In this document: positions 43,125 to 52,755 of the stretch, one piece after another | How positions within the stretch are numbered: position 1 is the stretch's first letter | Layout of the letters: every line of letters begins with the position of its first letter | Assembly: GCF_002179965.1 (NCBI RefSeq) | Contig: NZ_NGUQ01000011.1 | Span: 62,001-126,000, forward strand | Origin: Pandoraea sp. PE-S2T-3 | Lineage (GTDB): Bacteria; Pseudomonadota; Gammaproteobacteria; Burkholderiales; Burkholderiaceae | Direction: 5' to 3' | DNA length: 64,000 bases | Position numbers and translations under genes: made by a program | The notes under the pieces: generated by a model | Database searches by the model: none | What the model was told of the DNA's origin: nothing | What the model saw: only the letters and a program-made list of their open reading frames with translations

Positions 43125-45362
43125 TCAGAAATCGATCTTGGCGTTCAGGCTCACCATGCGCGGGTCGGCCGGCTTGATGTAGTTGTCGTACTGATATTCC
43201 CAGTACTTGCGGTTCGTCAGGTTGCTGACGGCTGCGCGCAGCGTCACGTCCTTGCCGGCGACACGCGTGCGGTACGTCGCGCCGATGTTGATCAGCGTGT
43301 AGCCCGACACTGTGAGCGAGTTCGCCGGGTTCAGCACCGTGCGGCCGTTGTAGCGGATATCGCCGCCCACCGACAGACCCGGCACATACGGAATCTTGTA
43401 GTCGACGTTACCCGAGAGCACGAAGCGCGGTGCACCTCCCACGCGATTGCCGTCGAAGCCGTTCGTACGCGAGTACCAGCTATCGAGCGCCATGGCGCTG
43501 GCACCCAGCGTCCATTGCGTGCCCAGCTTCACCGAGCCGGCCATTTCGATCCCCTGATAGATCGACTGCCCGTCCGACACACGCACGTTGCTGCCATCCG
43601 TGTACACGGCACCGCGCTCGATGCGGAACAGCGCCGCCGTTGCGCTCCAGTTCGACTGCTCCGTCTTCACGCCCACTTCGTACTGACGGCTCTTCACCGG
43701 ATTGAGCACCGCACCCGCGTTTGCGTACTGCACGGCGACCACTTCGCCCGCTTCCAGCGCCTCGACGTAGCTCGCATAAGCCGTGGTATTCGGCGTGAGC
43801 TTGTACATCACCGCGATGGTCGGCGTGACCACGCCGTTCTTCGAGTATGTCGACACGCCCTGCGCGTTCGTCTGGTTGTAGTTCGTGAAGCGGACACCGG
43901 CGAGTACCGACCAGCGATCCGTGAGCTGCACCGTGTCCGAGGCGAAGGCCGAGCGTTGCTCGATGGCGCTGGAGCGTTGCGCCTGAAGCGGCGTGCCGTT
44001 GCCGTAATACTGATACGACGTGCCCTGATACAGATTGCCCAGATAGGTCGGGCTGTAGACGTAGGCGTAGTCGTTCGTCTGGTACTGCGAGGCGATGCCG
44101 AACGTCAGTTGATGGGCAAACGGGCCCGTGCGCAGCTTGCCTTCGGCCGTGATCTGCCAGGCGCGGAACATGTTCGTCTCCGAGCCCAGATCGTTCTGCC
44201 CGCTGAAGTCGCCGGCACCGTTCAGCAGATACAGCGTCGCTTCGTTACGGTCGCGCGTCGACTTGTTGAACGCGTAGTTCGCCGACACCTTCCAGTCCGG
44301 ATTGATCTGATATTGCAGACCCGTCGTATAGAACTGCGTGATCGTGTTCAGGTGCGTGGCCTGCGTTTGCAGGTTCGACGTCGACGCGTTGATCGGGCCG
44401 GGCAGTTGATTGCCCGTGAAGCTGTATGTCGAGAGCGACGGCGACGTGCCCGTCGCGCGGCGGTCCTGATACATCGCGCCGAAATTCCATGTCAGGTCCC
44501 GCGTAATGCGGGCGTCGAGCGCGACCGACACCGTATCGCGATTCAGATTGCCGTCCGTGTAAGTGCGGCCCTCTTCGTGCGTGTAATTCAGGCGAGCGCC
44601 GAACATATCGTCCGGCCCGGCGCGCCCGCCCAGATCGATGTGTTCGCGCCAGATACCTTCCGAGTGGAAGCCCACATCCACGCTGGCGATGCGCTCGTCG
44701 GTGGGCTTCTTCGTCACATAGTTGATCACGCCGCCCGGCGCCACAAAGCCGTACATGAAGCCCGACAGGCCCTTGAGCAATTCCACGCGATCGAACTGTT
44801 CGTACGGCATGGTCACACCGTAGGTCATCACCGGCAGGCCATCGAGCTTGAAGCCGTATTGCCAGTCGATCGGCATGCCACGCACATAGACGTAACCGGC
44901 CCATGCGTCGAACGCGTTGCTGCCGTCGGTGACCGAGGCGTCGGTCGAGAACACGTCGCCGAGTTTGGCCGGTTGCCGTTGTTCGAGTTGTTCCTGACTC
45001 ACCACCGTGGTCGAGAACGGCGTATCGAGCTGGCTGCGCGAGCCGAGCGCGCCGTTCGACACCGACTGCTTCAGGTTTTGCGGCGTTTCGCGCAGTACCG
45101 AGCTGGTCACGGTCGTGGCTTTGAGGGTGGCCTGCGCCGCAGTCGCGTCGTTGGCCGACGCCGCCGTAGCGGCTGTCGTGGCAGGTGCCGTCGTGACCGC
45201 GGGTGTCTGGGCACCCGTGTCGGCCGACTGGGCCAGCGCCGGGGCGCTCACACCCAATGCCAGCATGGCGGCGAGCGTAATCGGCGTGAACGGAACGAAC
45301 TGGGTGCCGGAAATACGGCGGCCGGCCGCGCGGCGTGCACGTGAGGCGTAATCGAAAGACAT
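43125..45362 (-). CDS. TonB-dependent siderophore receptor
   Basis: 745 residues from the ATG at 45362. A long N-terminus carries a Sec signal ending APALAQ near 50, then a Thr/Ala-rich linker. The plug domain has PFSTTVVSQEQLEQRQP and YVYVRGMPIDWQYGFKLDG; the barrel closes with a C-terminal Phe (SLNAKIDF). Outer-membrane Fe(III)-siderophore uptake is expected; ligand unknown. No biosynthesis or FecI/FecR genes adjoin it. A clear Fur box lies 51 bp upstream. The start further upstream (45521) would read through the Fur box and is rejected. Confidence 0.94.
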   Translation of the reverse strand: MSFDYASRARRAAGRRISGTQFVPFTPITLAAMLALGVSAPALAQSADTGAQTPAVTTAPATTAATAASANDATAAQATLKATTVTSSVLRETPQNLKQSVSNGALGSRSQLDTPFSTTVVSQEQLEQRQPAKLGDVFSTDASVTDGSNAFDAWAGYVYVRGMPIDWQYGFKLDGLPVMTYGVTMPYEQFDRVELLKGLSGFMYGFVAPGGVINYVTKKPTDERIASVDVGFHSEGIWREHIDLGGRAGPDDMFGARLNYTHEEGRTYTDGNLNRDTVSVALDARITRDLTWNFGAMYQDRRATGTSPSLSTYSFTGNQLPGPINASTSNLQTQATHLNTITQFYTTGLQYQINPDWKVSANYAFNKSTRDRNEATLYLLNGAGDFSGQNDLGSETNMFRAWQITAEGKLRTGPFAHQLTFGIASQYQTNDYAYVYSPTYLGNLYQGTSYQYYGNGTPLQAQRSSAIEQRSAFASDTVQLTDRWSVLAGVRFTNYNQTNAQGVSTYSKNGVVTPTIAVMYKLTPNTTAYASYVEALEAGEVVAVQYANAGAVLNPVKSRQYEVGVKTEQSNWSATAALFRIERGAVYTDGSNVRVSDGQSIYQGIEMAGSVKLGTQWTLGASAMALDSWYSRTNGFDGNRVGGAPRFVLSGNVDYKIPYVPGLSVGGDIRYNGRTVLNPANSLTVSGYTLINIGATYRTRVAGKDVTLRAAVSNLTNRKYWEYQYDNYIKPADPRMVSLNAKIDF

Positions 45363-45412
45363 GACAAAAATCCCGAGTGACAGAAGCAAAAAGCCTTTTG
45401 CTAATTTTTCGT

Positions 45413-45437
45413 AATGAGAATCGTTAATGTTCTCATT
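45413..45437. promoter_or_regulatory. Fur box upstream of the TonB receptor
   Basis: AATGAGAA and TTCTCATT flank TCGTTAATG, matching the Fur consensus (AATGATAATCATT-like). It sits 51-75 bp before the receptor start, where Fur would block transcription under iron sufficiency. The rest of the 342-bp gap to the AsnC gene holds no gene I can support. Confidence 0.88.
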
Positions 45438-45704
45438 TGTGACGCGGGATGTTAGCAGACTGTCACGCATCGTCAACAAACGTTGAGCCGTGCGGGGAGA
45501 AACAACACCCAAATACAACATTCACAACATTCCAAATCCTTACAGCGCGGGGAGACATTCGGCGTGTGAGCCGCGGGGACTGAGGGGGCGTCGATACCCG
45601 CGCGAAATGCGCGATAAATACGCTAGTATTGCGGCACTGTCGCCTACCGGGCGGCCAATTGACTGGAACGCCGGTCCTTATCAGGGGCCGCAGCGCATTG
45701 TGGT

Positions 45705-46184
45705 ATGGAACTCGACGCTATTGATTTGAAGATTCTGCGGGAGCTGCAAGCCGACGCCCGCCTCACCAACGTGGAACTCGCCTCGCGCGTGAACCTCTCG
45801 CCCTCGCCTTGCCTGGCGCGGGTGAAAGCGCTCGAAACGGCGGGTTACATCCGGCAGCGCGTGACGTTGCTCGACCCGGCACGTCTCGGGTTGCACATCA
45901 ACGTGTTCATTCACGTCACGCTGGAGAACCAGCATCGCGACGGCCTCGACGCCTTCGAAGCCGCCGTGACCGCCCTGCCCAACGTCATGGAGTGTTACCT
46001 GATGTCGGGTGACGCCGACTATCTGCTGCGCGTGATGGTGGCCGACATGAGCGCCTACGAAACGTTGATCACCGATCGCATCTCGCGCATCCCCGGCATT
46101 CGCAACATCCGCTCCAGCTTCGCGCTCAAGCAGGTGCTTTACACAACTGCCGTGCCGGTGCCCGACGCGTCCGGCGATGCCTGA
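45705..46184 (+). CDS. Lrp/AsnC-family transcriptional regulator
   Basis: 159 residues. The HTH is at 1-60: MELDAIDLKILRELQADARL, then LASRVNLSPSPCLARVKALE. The RAM domain has VMECYLMSGDADYLLRVMVADMSAYE, quoted in part. It overlaps the following EamA transporter gene by 8 bp, so regulator and exporter are translationally coupled; the ligand is probably an amino acid the transporter exports. Confidence 0.92.
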   Translation: MELDAIDLKILRELQADARLTNVELASRVNLSPSPCLARVKALETAGYIRQRVTLLDPARLGLHINVFIHVTLENQHRDGLDAFEAAVTALPNVMECYLMSGDADYLLRVMVADMSAYETLITDRISRIPGIRNIRSSFALKQVLYTTAVPVPDASGDA

Positions 46185-47088
46185 GGGCACGTCGCACTTC
46201 GGTCAACAACTTGCCTTGCACACGGCCGCGATGCTCTTTGGCGCGTCGGCGTTGTTCGGCGAGCATATTGCGGCATCGAGCACGATGATCGTGTTCGGGC
46301 GCGGCCTGTTCTCGTGGCTGGCACTCACCGTCATCGCAGTAGCGGGACTCGCTGGCTTGCGCAGTGCTGCGCGGCTCTCGGGCGGCGCGCCATGGCAGGG
46401 TCTCGCCCCGTCGTCGGCCGTGCGCCTGCTCATCGCGGGCGTCCTGCTCGCCGTGCATTGGCTGGCCTTCTTTCTTGCCATCAAGGAAGGCGGGGTCGCC
46501 GTCGGCACCCTCGGTTTTGCGTGCTTCCCGGCGTTCGTCATCCTGCTCGAATGGCCATTGCGCCGTGAGCGCCCGACGCTTGGCGACGCGGGTGTCATCG
46601 CGCTGGTGTGCATCGGGCTTGCGCTTGTCACGCCGCAATTCGACTGGCAGGCCAACGCCACCATCGGTCTCGCGTGGGGCGTGCTCTCCGGTGCGATCTA
46701 CGCCGTCATTGCGCTCTCGAATCGGGTGCTTGGCGCGCAGGCGTCGCCGTTGCAGGCCAGTTGGTGGCAGTGCCTCGCCATCGTGATCGTGCTCGCGCCC
46801 TTCGTCGGCCGCGAAGCGCTCGACCTGCCTGCGTCGCAATGGGGCTGGCTCGCGTGCCTCGGCATCGTATGCACGGCGCTCGCGTACACCCTGTTCATCC
46901 ACGCGTTGCGCACCGTGAAGGCGAGTCAGGCGGCCGTCGTCATTGCGCTGGAACCGGTGTATGCGATTGCGTTTGCATGGGTGCTGTTCGGCACCTCGCC
47001 CACGCTCAAGATGCTCGTGGGCGGCGCGTGCATCGTCGGGGCCGTTGCATGGTCCGGCTGGATGCGCGGGCGTCGCGGCGCCCACTGA
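46177..47088 (+). CDS. EamA/DMT-family transporter
   Basis: 303 residues, about ten hydrophobic segments in two EamA repeats; VHWLAFFLAIKEGGVAVGTL in the first and YTLFIHALRTVKASQAAVVIALEPVYAI (quoted in part as ASQAAVVIALEPVYAI) in the second are typical. It is an inner-membrane metabolite exporter. It begins inside the AsnC gene and ends at a terminator shared with the convergent SDR gene. Confidence 0.9.
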   Translation: MPEGTSHFGQQLALHTAAMLFGASALFGEHIAASSTMIVFGRGLFSWLALTVIAVAGLAGLRSAARLSGGAPWQGLAPSSAVRLLIAGVLLAVHWLAFFLAIKEGGVAVGTLGFACFPAFVILLEWPLRRERPTLGDAGVIALVCIGLALVTPQFDWQANATIGLAWGVLSGAIYAVIALSNRVLGAQASPLQASWWQCLAIVIVLAPFVGREALDLPASQWGWLACLGIVCTALAYTLFIHALRTVKASQAAVVIALEPVYAIAFAWVLFGTSPTLKMLVGGACIVGAVAWSGWMRGRRGAH

Positions 47089-47097
47089 GGCCACGCG

Positions 47098-47122
47098 AAA
47101 AAACAGGGGCCGAAGCCCCTGT
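47098..47122 (-). terminator. Terminator between EamA and SDR genes
   Basis: The 8-bp stem ACAGGGGC/GCCCCTGT has a CGAA loop. The A-run on the plus side becomes a T-run for the minus-strand SDR transcript. On the plus strand it lies just past the EamA stop. Confidence 0.82.
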
Positions 47123-47142
47123 GTGACACAACCGCTAGCCGC

Positions 47143-47901
47143 TCAGACGAACATGCCGCCCGAGGCTTCGATGCGTTGGGCGTTGATCCAGCCCGTTTCA
47201 TCGGCCAGCAGCGCCGCCACCATGCCGCCGATATCCTCGGCTTCGCCCACGCGGCCGAGTGCCGTATTCGCAGCGACCATCTGATTCACGCCCGCGTTGT
47301 CACGCACCGTGCCGCCGTTGAAGTCCGTGGCAATCGCTCCCGGTGCAACCGTGTTGGCGCGAATGCCCCGCGCGCCCAACTCTTTCGCGAGATAGCGCGA
47401 GAACACCTCGATGCCGCCCTTCATGATCGCGTAGGCCGATGCCCCCGGCAGCGAGAAGCGCGCCAGACCGCTCGACACATTCAGAATGCGCCCGCCATCG
47501 GCAATCAACGGCAGCAGCGTCTGCGTGAGGAAATACGGGCCCTTCAGGTGAATGCGCACGAGGTCGTCGAACTGCGCTTCGGTCGTTTCCGCGAACGGTG
47601 CGTGTAACCCCGTGCCGGCGTTGTTCACGAGGAAGTCGAACGTGTCGCGCTTCCAGACTTCCTTGAGCACACGCTTCACCTCGGCGGCGAACGGTGCGAA
47701 CTGCGCGCTATCGGCGACGTCGAGCGGCAAGGCGACGGCATTGGCACCGAGCTTGCCGATCTCGGTGACGACCGCGTCGGCGTCGGCACGCTGGCTGCGA
47801 TAGGTCACGATGACGTCGATACCGCGACGGGCGGCGGCCAGTGCCGAAGCGCGGCCCAGACCGCGGCTGCCACCGGTGATGAGAACGATCTTGCGGGTCA
47901 T
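47143..47901 (-). CDS. Short-chain dehydrogenase/reductase
   Basis: 252 residues from the ATG at 47901 with an AGGAGT site. Classical SDR: cofactor motif TGGSRGLGRA (residues 9-18), NNAG in FLVNNAGTGLHAPF, catalytic Ser in VSSGLARFSLPG, and YAIMKGG giving the YxxxK pair. The Arg in TYRSQRAD after strand 2 suggests NADPH. Substrate unknown. It is divergent from the LysR gene at 48064, which probably activates it through the dyad at 47998-48022. Confidence 0.92.
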   Translation of the reverse strand: MTRKIVLITGGSRGLGRASALAAARRGIDVIVTYRSQRADADAVVTEIGKLGANAVALPLDVADSAQFAPFAAEVKRVLKEVWKRDTFDFLVNNAGTGLHAPFAETTEAQFDDLVRIHLKGPYFLTQTLLPLIADGGRILNVSSGLARFSLPGASAYAIMKGGIEVFSRYLAKELGARGIRANTVAPGAIATDFNGGTVRDNAGVNQMVAANTALGRVGEAEDIGGMVAALLADETGWINAQRIEASGGMFV

Positions 47902-47997
47902 GGTGTAACTCCTGAGTTCGAGCGCTGCATGCGGTAGGTGCTGACGGCGCCTCGGTATCAACATCCTATTGCAACGAATTCCGCCAATAAACCCGAT

Positions 47998-48022
47998 GAA
48001 TTTGATTAAACTGATCAAATTC
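47998..48022. promoter_or_regulatory. LysR-type dyad between SDR and LysR genes
   Basis: GAATTTGAT and ATCAAATTC are perfect complements separated by 7 bp, in the 162-bp divergent gap. The spacing and A/T-rich arms fit the T-N11-A recognition sites of LysR proteins. Confidence 0.7.
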
Positions 48023-48063
48023 CGATAACAATCGACCGGCACGCCCACCGGCCAACGCCCGCC

Positions 48064-48978
48064 ATGCATCAACTCGACGCCATGCGCATCTTCGTCCGGG
48101 TGACGGAGACCGGCAGCTTCACGCAGGCCGCCGACAGTCTGGGACTGCCGCGCGCCAGCGTGTCCAACGCCATCAAGCAACTCGAAACCAAACTGGGCAC
48201 GCGCCTCCTCCACCGGACCACCCGGCGCGTGCAACTCACGCAGGACGGTCAGGCGTGTCTGGAGCGCTGCAAGGACCTGCTTGCCGATATGGAAGAGTGG
48301 GAAACGATGTTCGTGGCGCGCGACGAAGCGCTCACGGGGCGGCTGCGTGTGGACTTGCCTGCGACGATCGCGCGCACGGTCGTGATTCCGCAGCTCCCGG
48401 CGTTTCTGGCGTTGCATCCGGCGCTGCGCGTGGAGCTGTCGAGCACCGACCGGCGCGTCGATCTCGTGCGAGAGGGGTTTGATTGCGTGCTGCGGATCGG
48501 CACCAACGCCGATTCGACACTGATCGCACGCCCGCTAGGGTCGCTGCGTCAGGTGAACGTCGCCAGTGCCGCATATCTGAAGCGCTATGGCGAGCCCAAA
48601 TCGCTCGAAGACCTGCATGAGCATCGGTTGATTCACTACACGACCACGCTCGGCACGCGCCCCATCGGCTGGGAGTATTTCGATGGTGAGCGTTACGCTC
48701 AGTGGCCAATGGACGGCGTGCTGACCGTGAACAACACCGATGCCTATCAATCGGCCTGTCTCGCGGGACTGGGGCTGATTCAAGCACCGGAAACCGGCGT
48801 GCGCACGCATCTGGCAGAAGGCACGCTGCGGGAAGTGATGCCCGGCTTTCAGGCCGAGCCGCTGGCAGTGACGTTGCTTTACGCCAACCGCCGCCACCTG
48901 CCCCGCCGCGCGCAAGCCTTCATGAACTGGCTCGCCGATTTGCTCACGCCGAAGCTGACGGCAACCGAGGGCAAATAG
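48064..48978 (+). CDS. LysR-family regulator, divergent from SDR
   Basis: 304 residues, normal family length. The HTH is at 1-60 (MHQLDAMRIFVRVTETGSFT, then GLPRASVSNAIKQLETKLGT). The effector domain has PATIARTVVIPQLPAFLALH and VREGFDCVLRIG, the CrgA/AaeR-like subgroup that usually sits divergent from a single oxidoreductase. Probable target: the SDR at 47901. Confidence 0.92.
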   Translation: MHQLDAMRIFVRVTETGSFTQAADSLGLPRASVSNAIKQLETKLGTRLLHRTTRRVQLTQDGQACLERCKDLLADMEEWETMFVARDEALTGRLRVDLPATIARTVVIPQLPAFLALHPALRVELSSTDRRVDLVREGFDCVLRIGTNADSTLIARPLGSLRQVNVASAAYLKRYGEPKSLEDLHEHRLIHYTTTLGTRPIGWEYFDGERYAQWPMDGVLTVNNTDAYQSACLAGLGLIQAPETGVRTHLAEGTLREVMPGFQAEPLAVTLLYANRRHLPRRAQAFMNWLADLLTPKLTATEGK

Positions 48979-48996
48979 GCACAACCGGCACACCAG

Positions 48997-49032
48997 CACA
49001 TCAGCCGGCACATCAGCCGGCACATCAGCCAG
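48997..49032. repeat. Three 12-bp tandem repeats between convergent genes
   Basis: CACATCAGCCGG occurs twice and CACATCAGCCAG once, head to tail, in the gap between the LysR and TetR 3' ends. No function is evident. Confidence 0.85.
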
Positions 49033-49063
49033 CACGTTATCCCGCGCCGGATGCCGCCATGCA

Positions 49064-49717
49064 TTACAGCCCCTGCTCCACCATCGCCACGAGCCGGTAG
49101 CCGAGCGCATCGACTTGTTCGTCCGGCAGATCCCGCAGCGGGCCGTCGATCACCAGCACCGACAAGCCGTGCACGGCGGCCCAGGCCAGATATTCCGCGC
49201 CGGGCCGCTGCGACGGCGCAATGATCCCCGCCGCCAGCATCCGGTCGAGCGCCGCGCCGAGCAACTGGAACGGGTTCAACCCGCTCGCGCCCGCCTTCTC
49301 AGGATCGGCCGGCCCGCGCACATTCTCCGAACTCGCAAACGCCGTGCGAAACAACCCCGGATGCTGCCGGGCGTAATGCAGATAGCCAATCCCTACCGCC
49401 CGCAACCCCGCACGCGCAAGTGCCACCGCATCGTCCTGCGGCATCGCGTCGAGGGTGGCAAGTTCCTGCTCGATCGCGATGGCCAATTCGGCCAGTGCGG
49501 CTGAGCGCACGGCATCCAGTAAATCCTGCCGGTTGGCAAAGTGCCGATACGCCGCGTTGGGAACCACCCCGGCCCGGCGGGTGGCTTCACGTAGGATCAC
49601 GGCGTCCGGTCCACCATCGCGCGCAAGCGCAATCCCCGCCTCCAGCAAGGCCCGGTGCAGGTCCCCGTGACGGTAAGTCGTGCGCACCGGCCCCGCTGTT
49701 GTGTCTTCTTCTGTCAT
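49064..49717 (-). CDS. TetR/AcrR-family regulator
   Basis: 217 residues from the ATG at 49717. The HTH is at about 12-60 (YRHGDLHRALLEAGIALARD, then REATRRAGVVPNAAYRHFANRQDLL, quoted in part). A WHG-type ligand domain follows, with LAWAAVHGLSVLVIDGPL. It is divergent from the NTF2-like gene at 49942. A 13-bp perfect palindrome and its near copy occupy the promoter gap, consistent with autoregulation and control of the neighbour. Confidence 0.9.
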   Translation of the reverse strand: MTEEDTTAGPVRTTYRHGDLHRALLEAGIALARDGGPDAVILREATRRAGVVPNAAYRHFANRQDLLDAVRSAALAELAIAIEQELATLDAMPQDDAVALARAGLRAVGIGYLHYARQHPGLFRTAFASSENVRGPADPEKAGASGLNPFQLLGAALDRMLAAGIIAPSQRPGAEYLAWAAVHGLSVLVIDGPLRDLPDEQVDALGYRLVAMVEQGL

Positions 49718-49726
49718 TGCAACTCC

Positions 49727-49777
49727 TTGTGGACAGTGTCCATTATGTCTGCTATTGTTTGTGTACACTGTCCACAA
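49727..49777. promoter_or_regulatory. Paired TetR operators upstream of the TetR gene
   Basis: TGGACAGTGTCCA (49730-49742) is a perfect palindrome about a central G. TGTACACTGTCCA (49762-49774) agrees with it at 11 of 13 positions. Together TTGTGGACAGTGT (49727) and ACACTGTCCACAA (49765) form a 13-bp-arm inverted repeat with a 25-bp spacer. Confidence 0.8.
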
Positions 49778-49941
49778 AGGCAAGTTGCAGTGCGCAAAAA
49801 GGCGTTATTTGCACTCACCGGGACGGTCGACGCAGGCGTTATTCCCCTCGCTCTCATGCCGCGCCCGCGTTCATTTCAATCGTTTCGTTTCGCCGCCGTT
49901 GCAGTCCCCCCGAAGTCACACGCTTTGCATCAGGAGGCACT

Positions 49942-50364
49942 ATGGTTGAGACGTATCCCGCACACGGCGACGAAGCCGCCATTCGTGCGATCAATGCGGC
50001 ATGGCTCGACGCCGTGCGCAACAAGAAGGTCGGCACACTGTTCGCGCATTACGACCCCGAAGTCGTGTTGTTCGACGTGATGCCACCCGCCGAGCATCGC
50101 GGTATCGAGGCATACCGTGAGTTGCTCGAGAGTTGGTTCAGCCATGCGGTCGGACCGATTCATTTCGAAGTGGCGCAGTGGCAGCTCACGCTCGCCGGTG
50201 AACTGGCGTTCAGTCACAGCGTGAACACTGTGCGCAATACGAGCCCGGACGGCCAGTCGCGTGGCGCCACCGTGCGTGCCACCGTCTGCTATCGCAAAAC
50301 CGAGGGCCGTTGGCGTGTCGTGCACGAGCATGCGTCGGTGCCGATGGCGATGGCACCGTGTTGA
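49942..50364 (+). CDS. NTF2-like/SnoaL-type protein
   Basis: 140 residues from the ATG at 49942, with AGGAGG eight bases upstream. NTF2-like fold typical of DUF4440/SnoaL proteins: AIRAINAAWLDAVRNKKVGT, HYDPEVVLFDVMPPAEHRGI, and WRVVHEHASVPM near the end. Members bind small hydrophobic molecules or act as isomerases. It is likely a target of the divergent TetR regulator. Confidence 0.88.
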   Translation: MVETYPAHGDEAAIRAINAAWLDAVRNKKVGTLFAHYDPEVVLFDVMPPAEHRGIEAYRELLESWFSHAVGPIHFEVAQWQLTLAGELAFSHSVNTVRNTSPDGQSRGATVRATVCYRKTEGRWRVVHEHASVPMAMAPC

Positions 50365-50458
50365 GTTGTCACCGTTGATTCATCTTGTTTGACCGTATCA
50401 GGGGCCGTCGCCTGCGGGTATCAGCCCCCCATCCCCAGAAGAGATCGAGGAGCATTCC

Positions 50459-50887
50459 ATGCAAGTTCATTCCTATTTGTTTTTCGAAGGCCGTTGCGAA
50501 GAAGCGCTGGAGTTCTACAAGAAGGCGCTGGGTGCCAAACCCGGCATGATGATGCGTTACAGCGACAGCCCGGAGTCGTGTCCGGAAGGCATGCTGCCGC
50601 CGGGCAGCGAGAGCAAGATCATGCACGGCGAAATGACCATCGGCGAAACGATGGTGATGGTGTCCGACGGCCGGGTGAGCGGTAAGCCGAATTTCGGCGG
50701 CTTCTCGTTGTCGGTCGACTTCACCGAAAGCAAAGACGCCGAAAAGGCTTTCAACGCACTGGCCGACGGCGGCGAGATCGGCATGCCACTCGGACCGACC
50801 TTCTTCGCCATCACGTTCGGCATGGTCAAGGACCGCTTCGGCATGAACTGGATGGTCATCGTGCCGCGCGAGATGCCGAAGGCCTGA
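50459..50887 (+). CDS. VOC-family protein, PhnB/YjdN-like
   Basis: 142 residues. PhnB-type glyoxalase fold: [37 protein letters not shown] and [20 protein letters not shown]. Some metal ligands of true glyoxalases are replaced, so a non-glyoxalase role is likely. It is followed by a strong terminator at 50944. It lies 94 bp after the NTF2-like gene in the same direction. Confidence 0.9.
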   Translation: MQVHSYLFFEGRCEEALEFYKKALGAKPGMMMRYSDSPESCPEGMLPPGSESKIMHGEMTIGETMVMVSDGRVSGKPNFGGFSLSVDFTESKDAEKAFNALADGGEIGMPLGPTFFAITFGMVKDRFGMNWMVIVPREMPKA

Positions 50888-50943
50888 CGTACGGAAGCAC
50901 GCCGCAGGCAGGGTATCGGCCCGCCCCCTCAAGGGCGGGTCCA

Positions 50944-50981
50944 CGGGCATCGGGCTGGCAACGGCCCGATGCCCGCGTTTT
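50944..50981 (+). terminator. Rho-independent terminator of the VOC gene
   Basis: The 12-bp stem CGGGCATCGGGC/GCCCGATGCCCG has an 8-nt loop and is followed by CGTTTTC. It separates the VOC gene from the ABC-2 exporter unit. Confidence 0.88.
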
Positions 50982-51043
50982 CATTGGGCACAGCCGTCGC
51001 CCCTCGCCAACAGATTACGCAAGCCTGTGCTATCGTCGCCGCC

Positions 51044-51973
<930 letters not shown>

Positions 51974-51981
51974 GCCGCGCC

Positions 51982-52743
51982 ATGAATTTTTACGCCGTGA
52001 AGGCGATTTACAACTTCGAGATGGCGCGCACGCGACGCACGCTGATGCAGAGCATCATCTCGCCCGTGATTTCGACGTCGCTGTATTTTGTGGTGTTCGG
52101 CGCGGCCATCGGCTCGCGCATTCCGGAGATCGAGGGCGTGCCGTACGGCGCGTTCATCGTGCCGGGCCTGATCATGCTCTCGCTGCTCACGCAGAGTGTG
52201 TCGAACGCCTCGTTCGGGATCTACTTTCCACGCTTTACCGGCACCATCTACGAGTTGCTCTCGGCGCCGGTGTCGTACATGGAGATCGTGCTCGCCTATG
52301 TCGGGGCGGCGGCGACCAAGTCGGTCATTCTGGGCGTGATCATGCTCGGCACTGCGGCGCTGTTCGTGCCGCTGCGCATCGAGCATCCGTTCTGGATGAT
52401 TCTGTTTCTGGTACTCACCGCGATCACGTTCAGCCTGCTCGGCTTCATCCTCGGCATCTGGGCAGACGGCTTCGAGAAACTGCAACTCGTGCCGCTGCTC
52501 ATCATCACGCCGCTCACGTTCCTCGGCGGCAGCTTCTACTCGACGCACATCCTGCCGCCGTTCTGGCGCACGGTGACGCTGTTCAACCCGGTGGTGTATC
52601 TGATCAGCGGATTCCGGTGGAGCTTTTACGGGCTGGCCGACGTCAGCGTCGGCGTGAGCCTCGGCATGACGCTGGTGTTCCTCGCGGTGTTCGTCGCCGT
52701 GATCGCGTGGATGTTCAAGACCGGCTACCGTCTCAAGAACTGA
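51982..52743 (+). CDS. ABC-2 type exporter, permease subunit
   Basis: 253 residues from the ATG at 51982; an ATG at 51970 overlapping the previous stop would add four but leaves no room after the AAGAAGG site. About six hydrophobic segments. It has [20 protein letters not shown] and [20 protein letters not shown] as in NodJ/DrrB-type permeases, and [17 protein letters not shown]. It forms the membrane pore of the ABC exporter. Confidence 0.94.
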   Translation: MNFYAVKAIYNFEMARTRRTLMQSIISPVISTSLYFVVFGAAIGSRIPEIEGVPYGAFIVPGLIMLSLLTQSVSNASFGIYFPRFTGTIYELLSAPVSYMEIVLAYVGAAATKSVILGVIMLGTAALFVPLRIEHPFWMILFLVLTAITFSLLGFILGIWADGFEKLQLVPLLIITPLTFLGGSFYSTHILPPFWRTVTLFNPVVYLISGFRWSFYGLADVSVGVSLGMTLVFLAVFVAVIAWMFKTGYRLKN

Positions 52744-52755
52744 CGTCCGTTATCT

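Noticed and set aside
45490-45729. Short plus-strand frame between the Fur box and the AsnC gene
   Set aside because: No ribosome site or homology-like pattern; it runs into the AsnC start in another frame.
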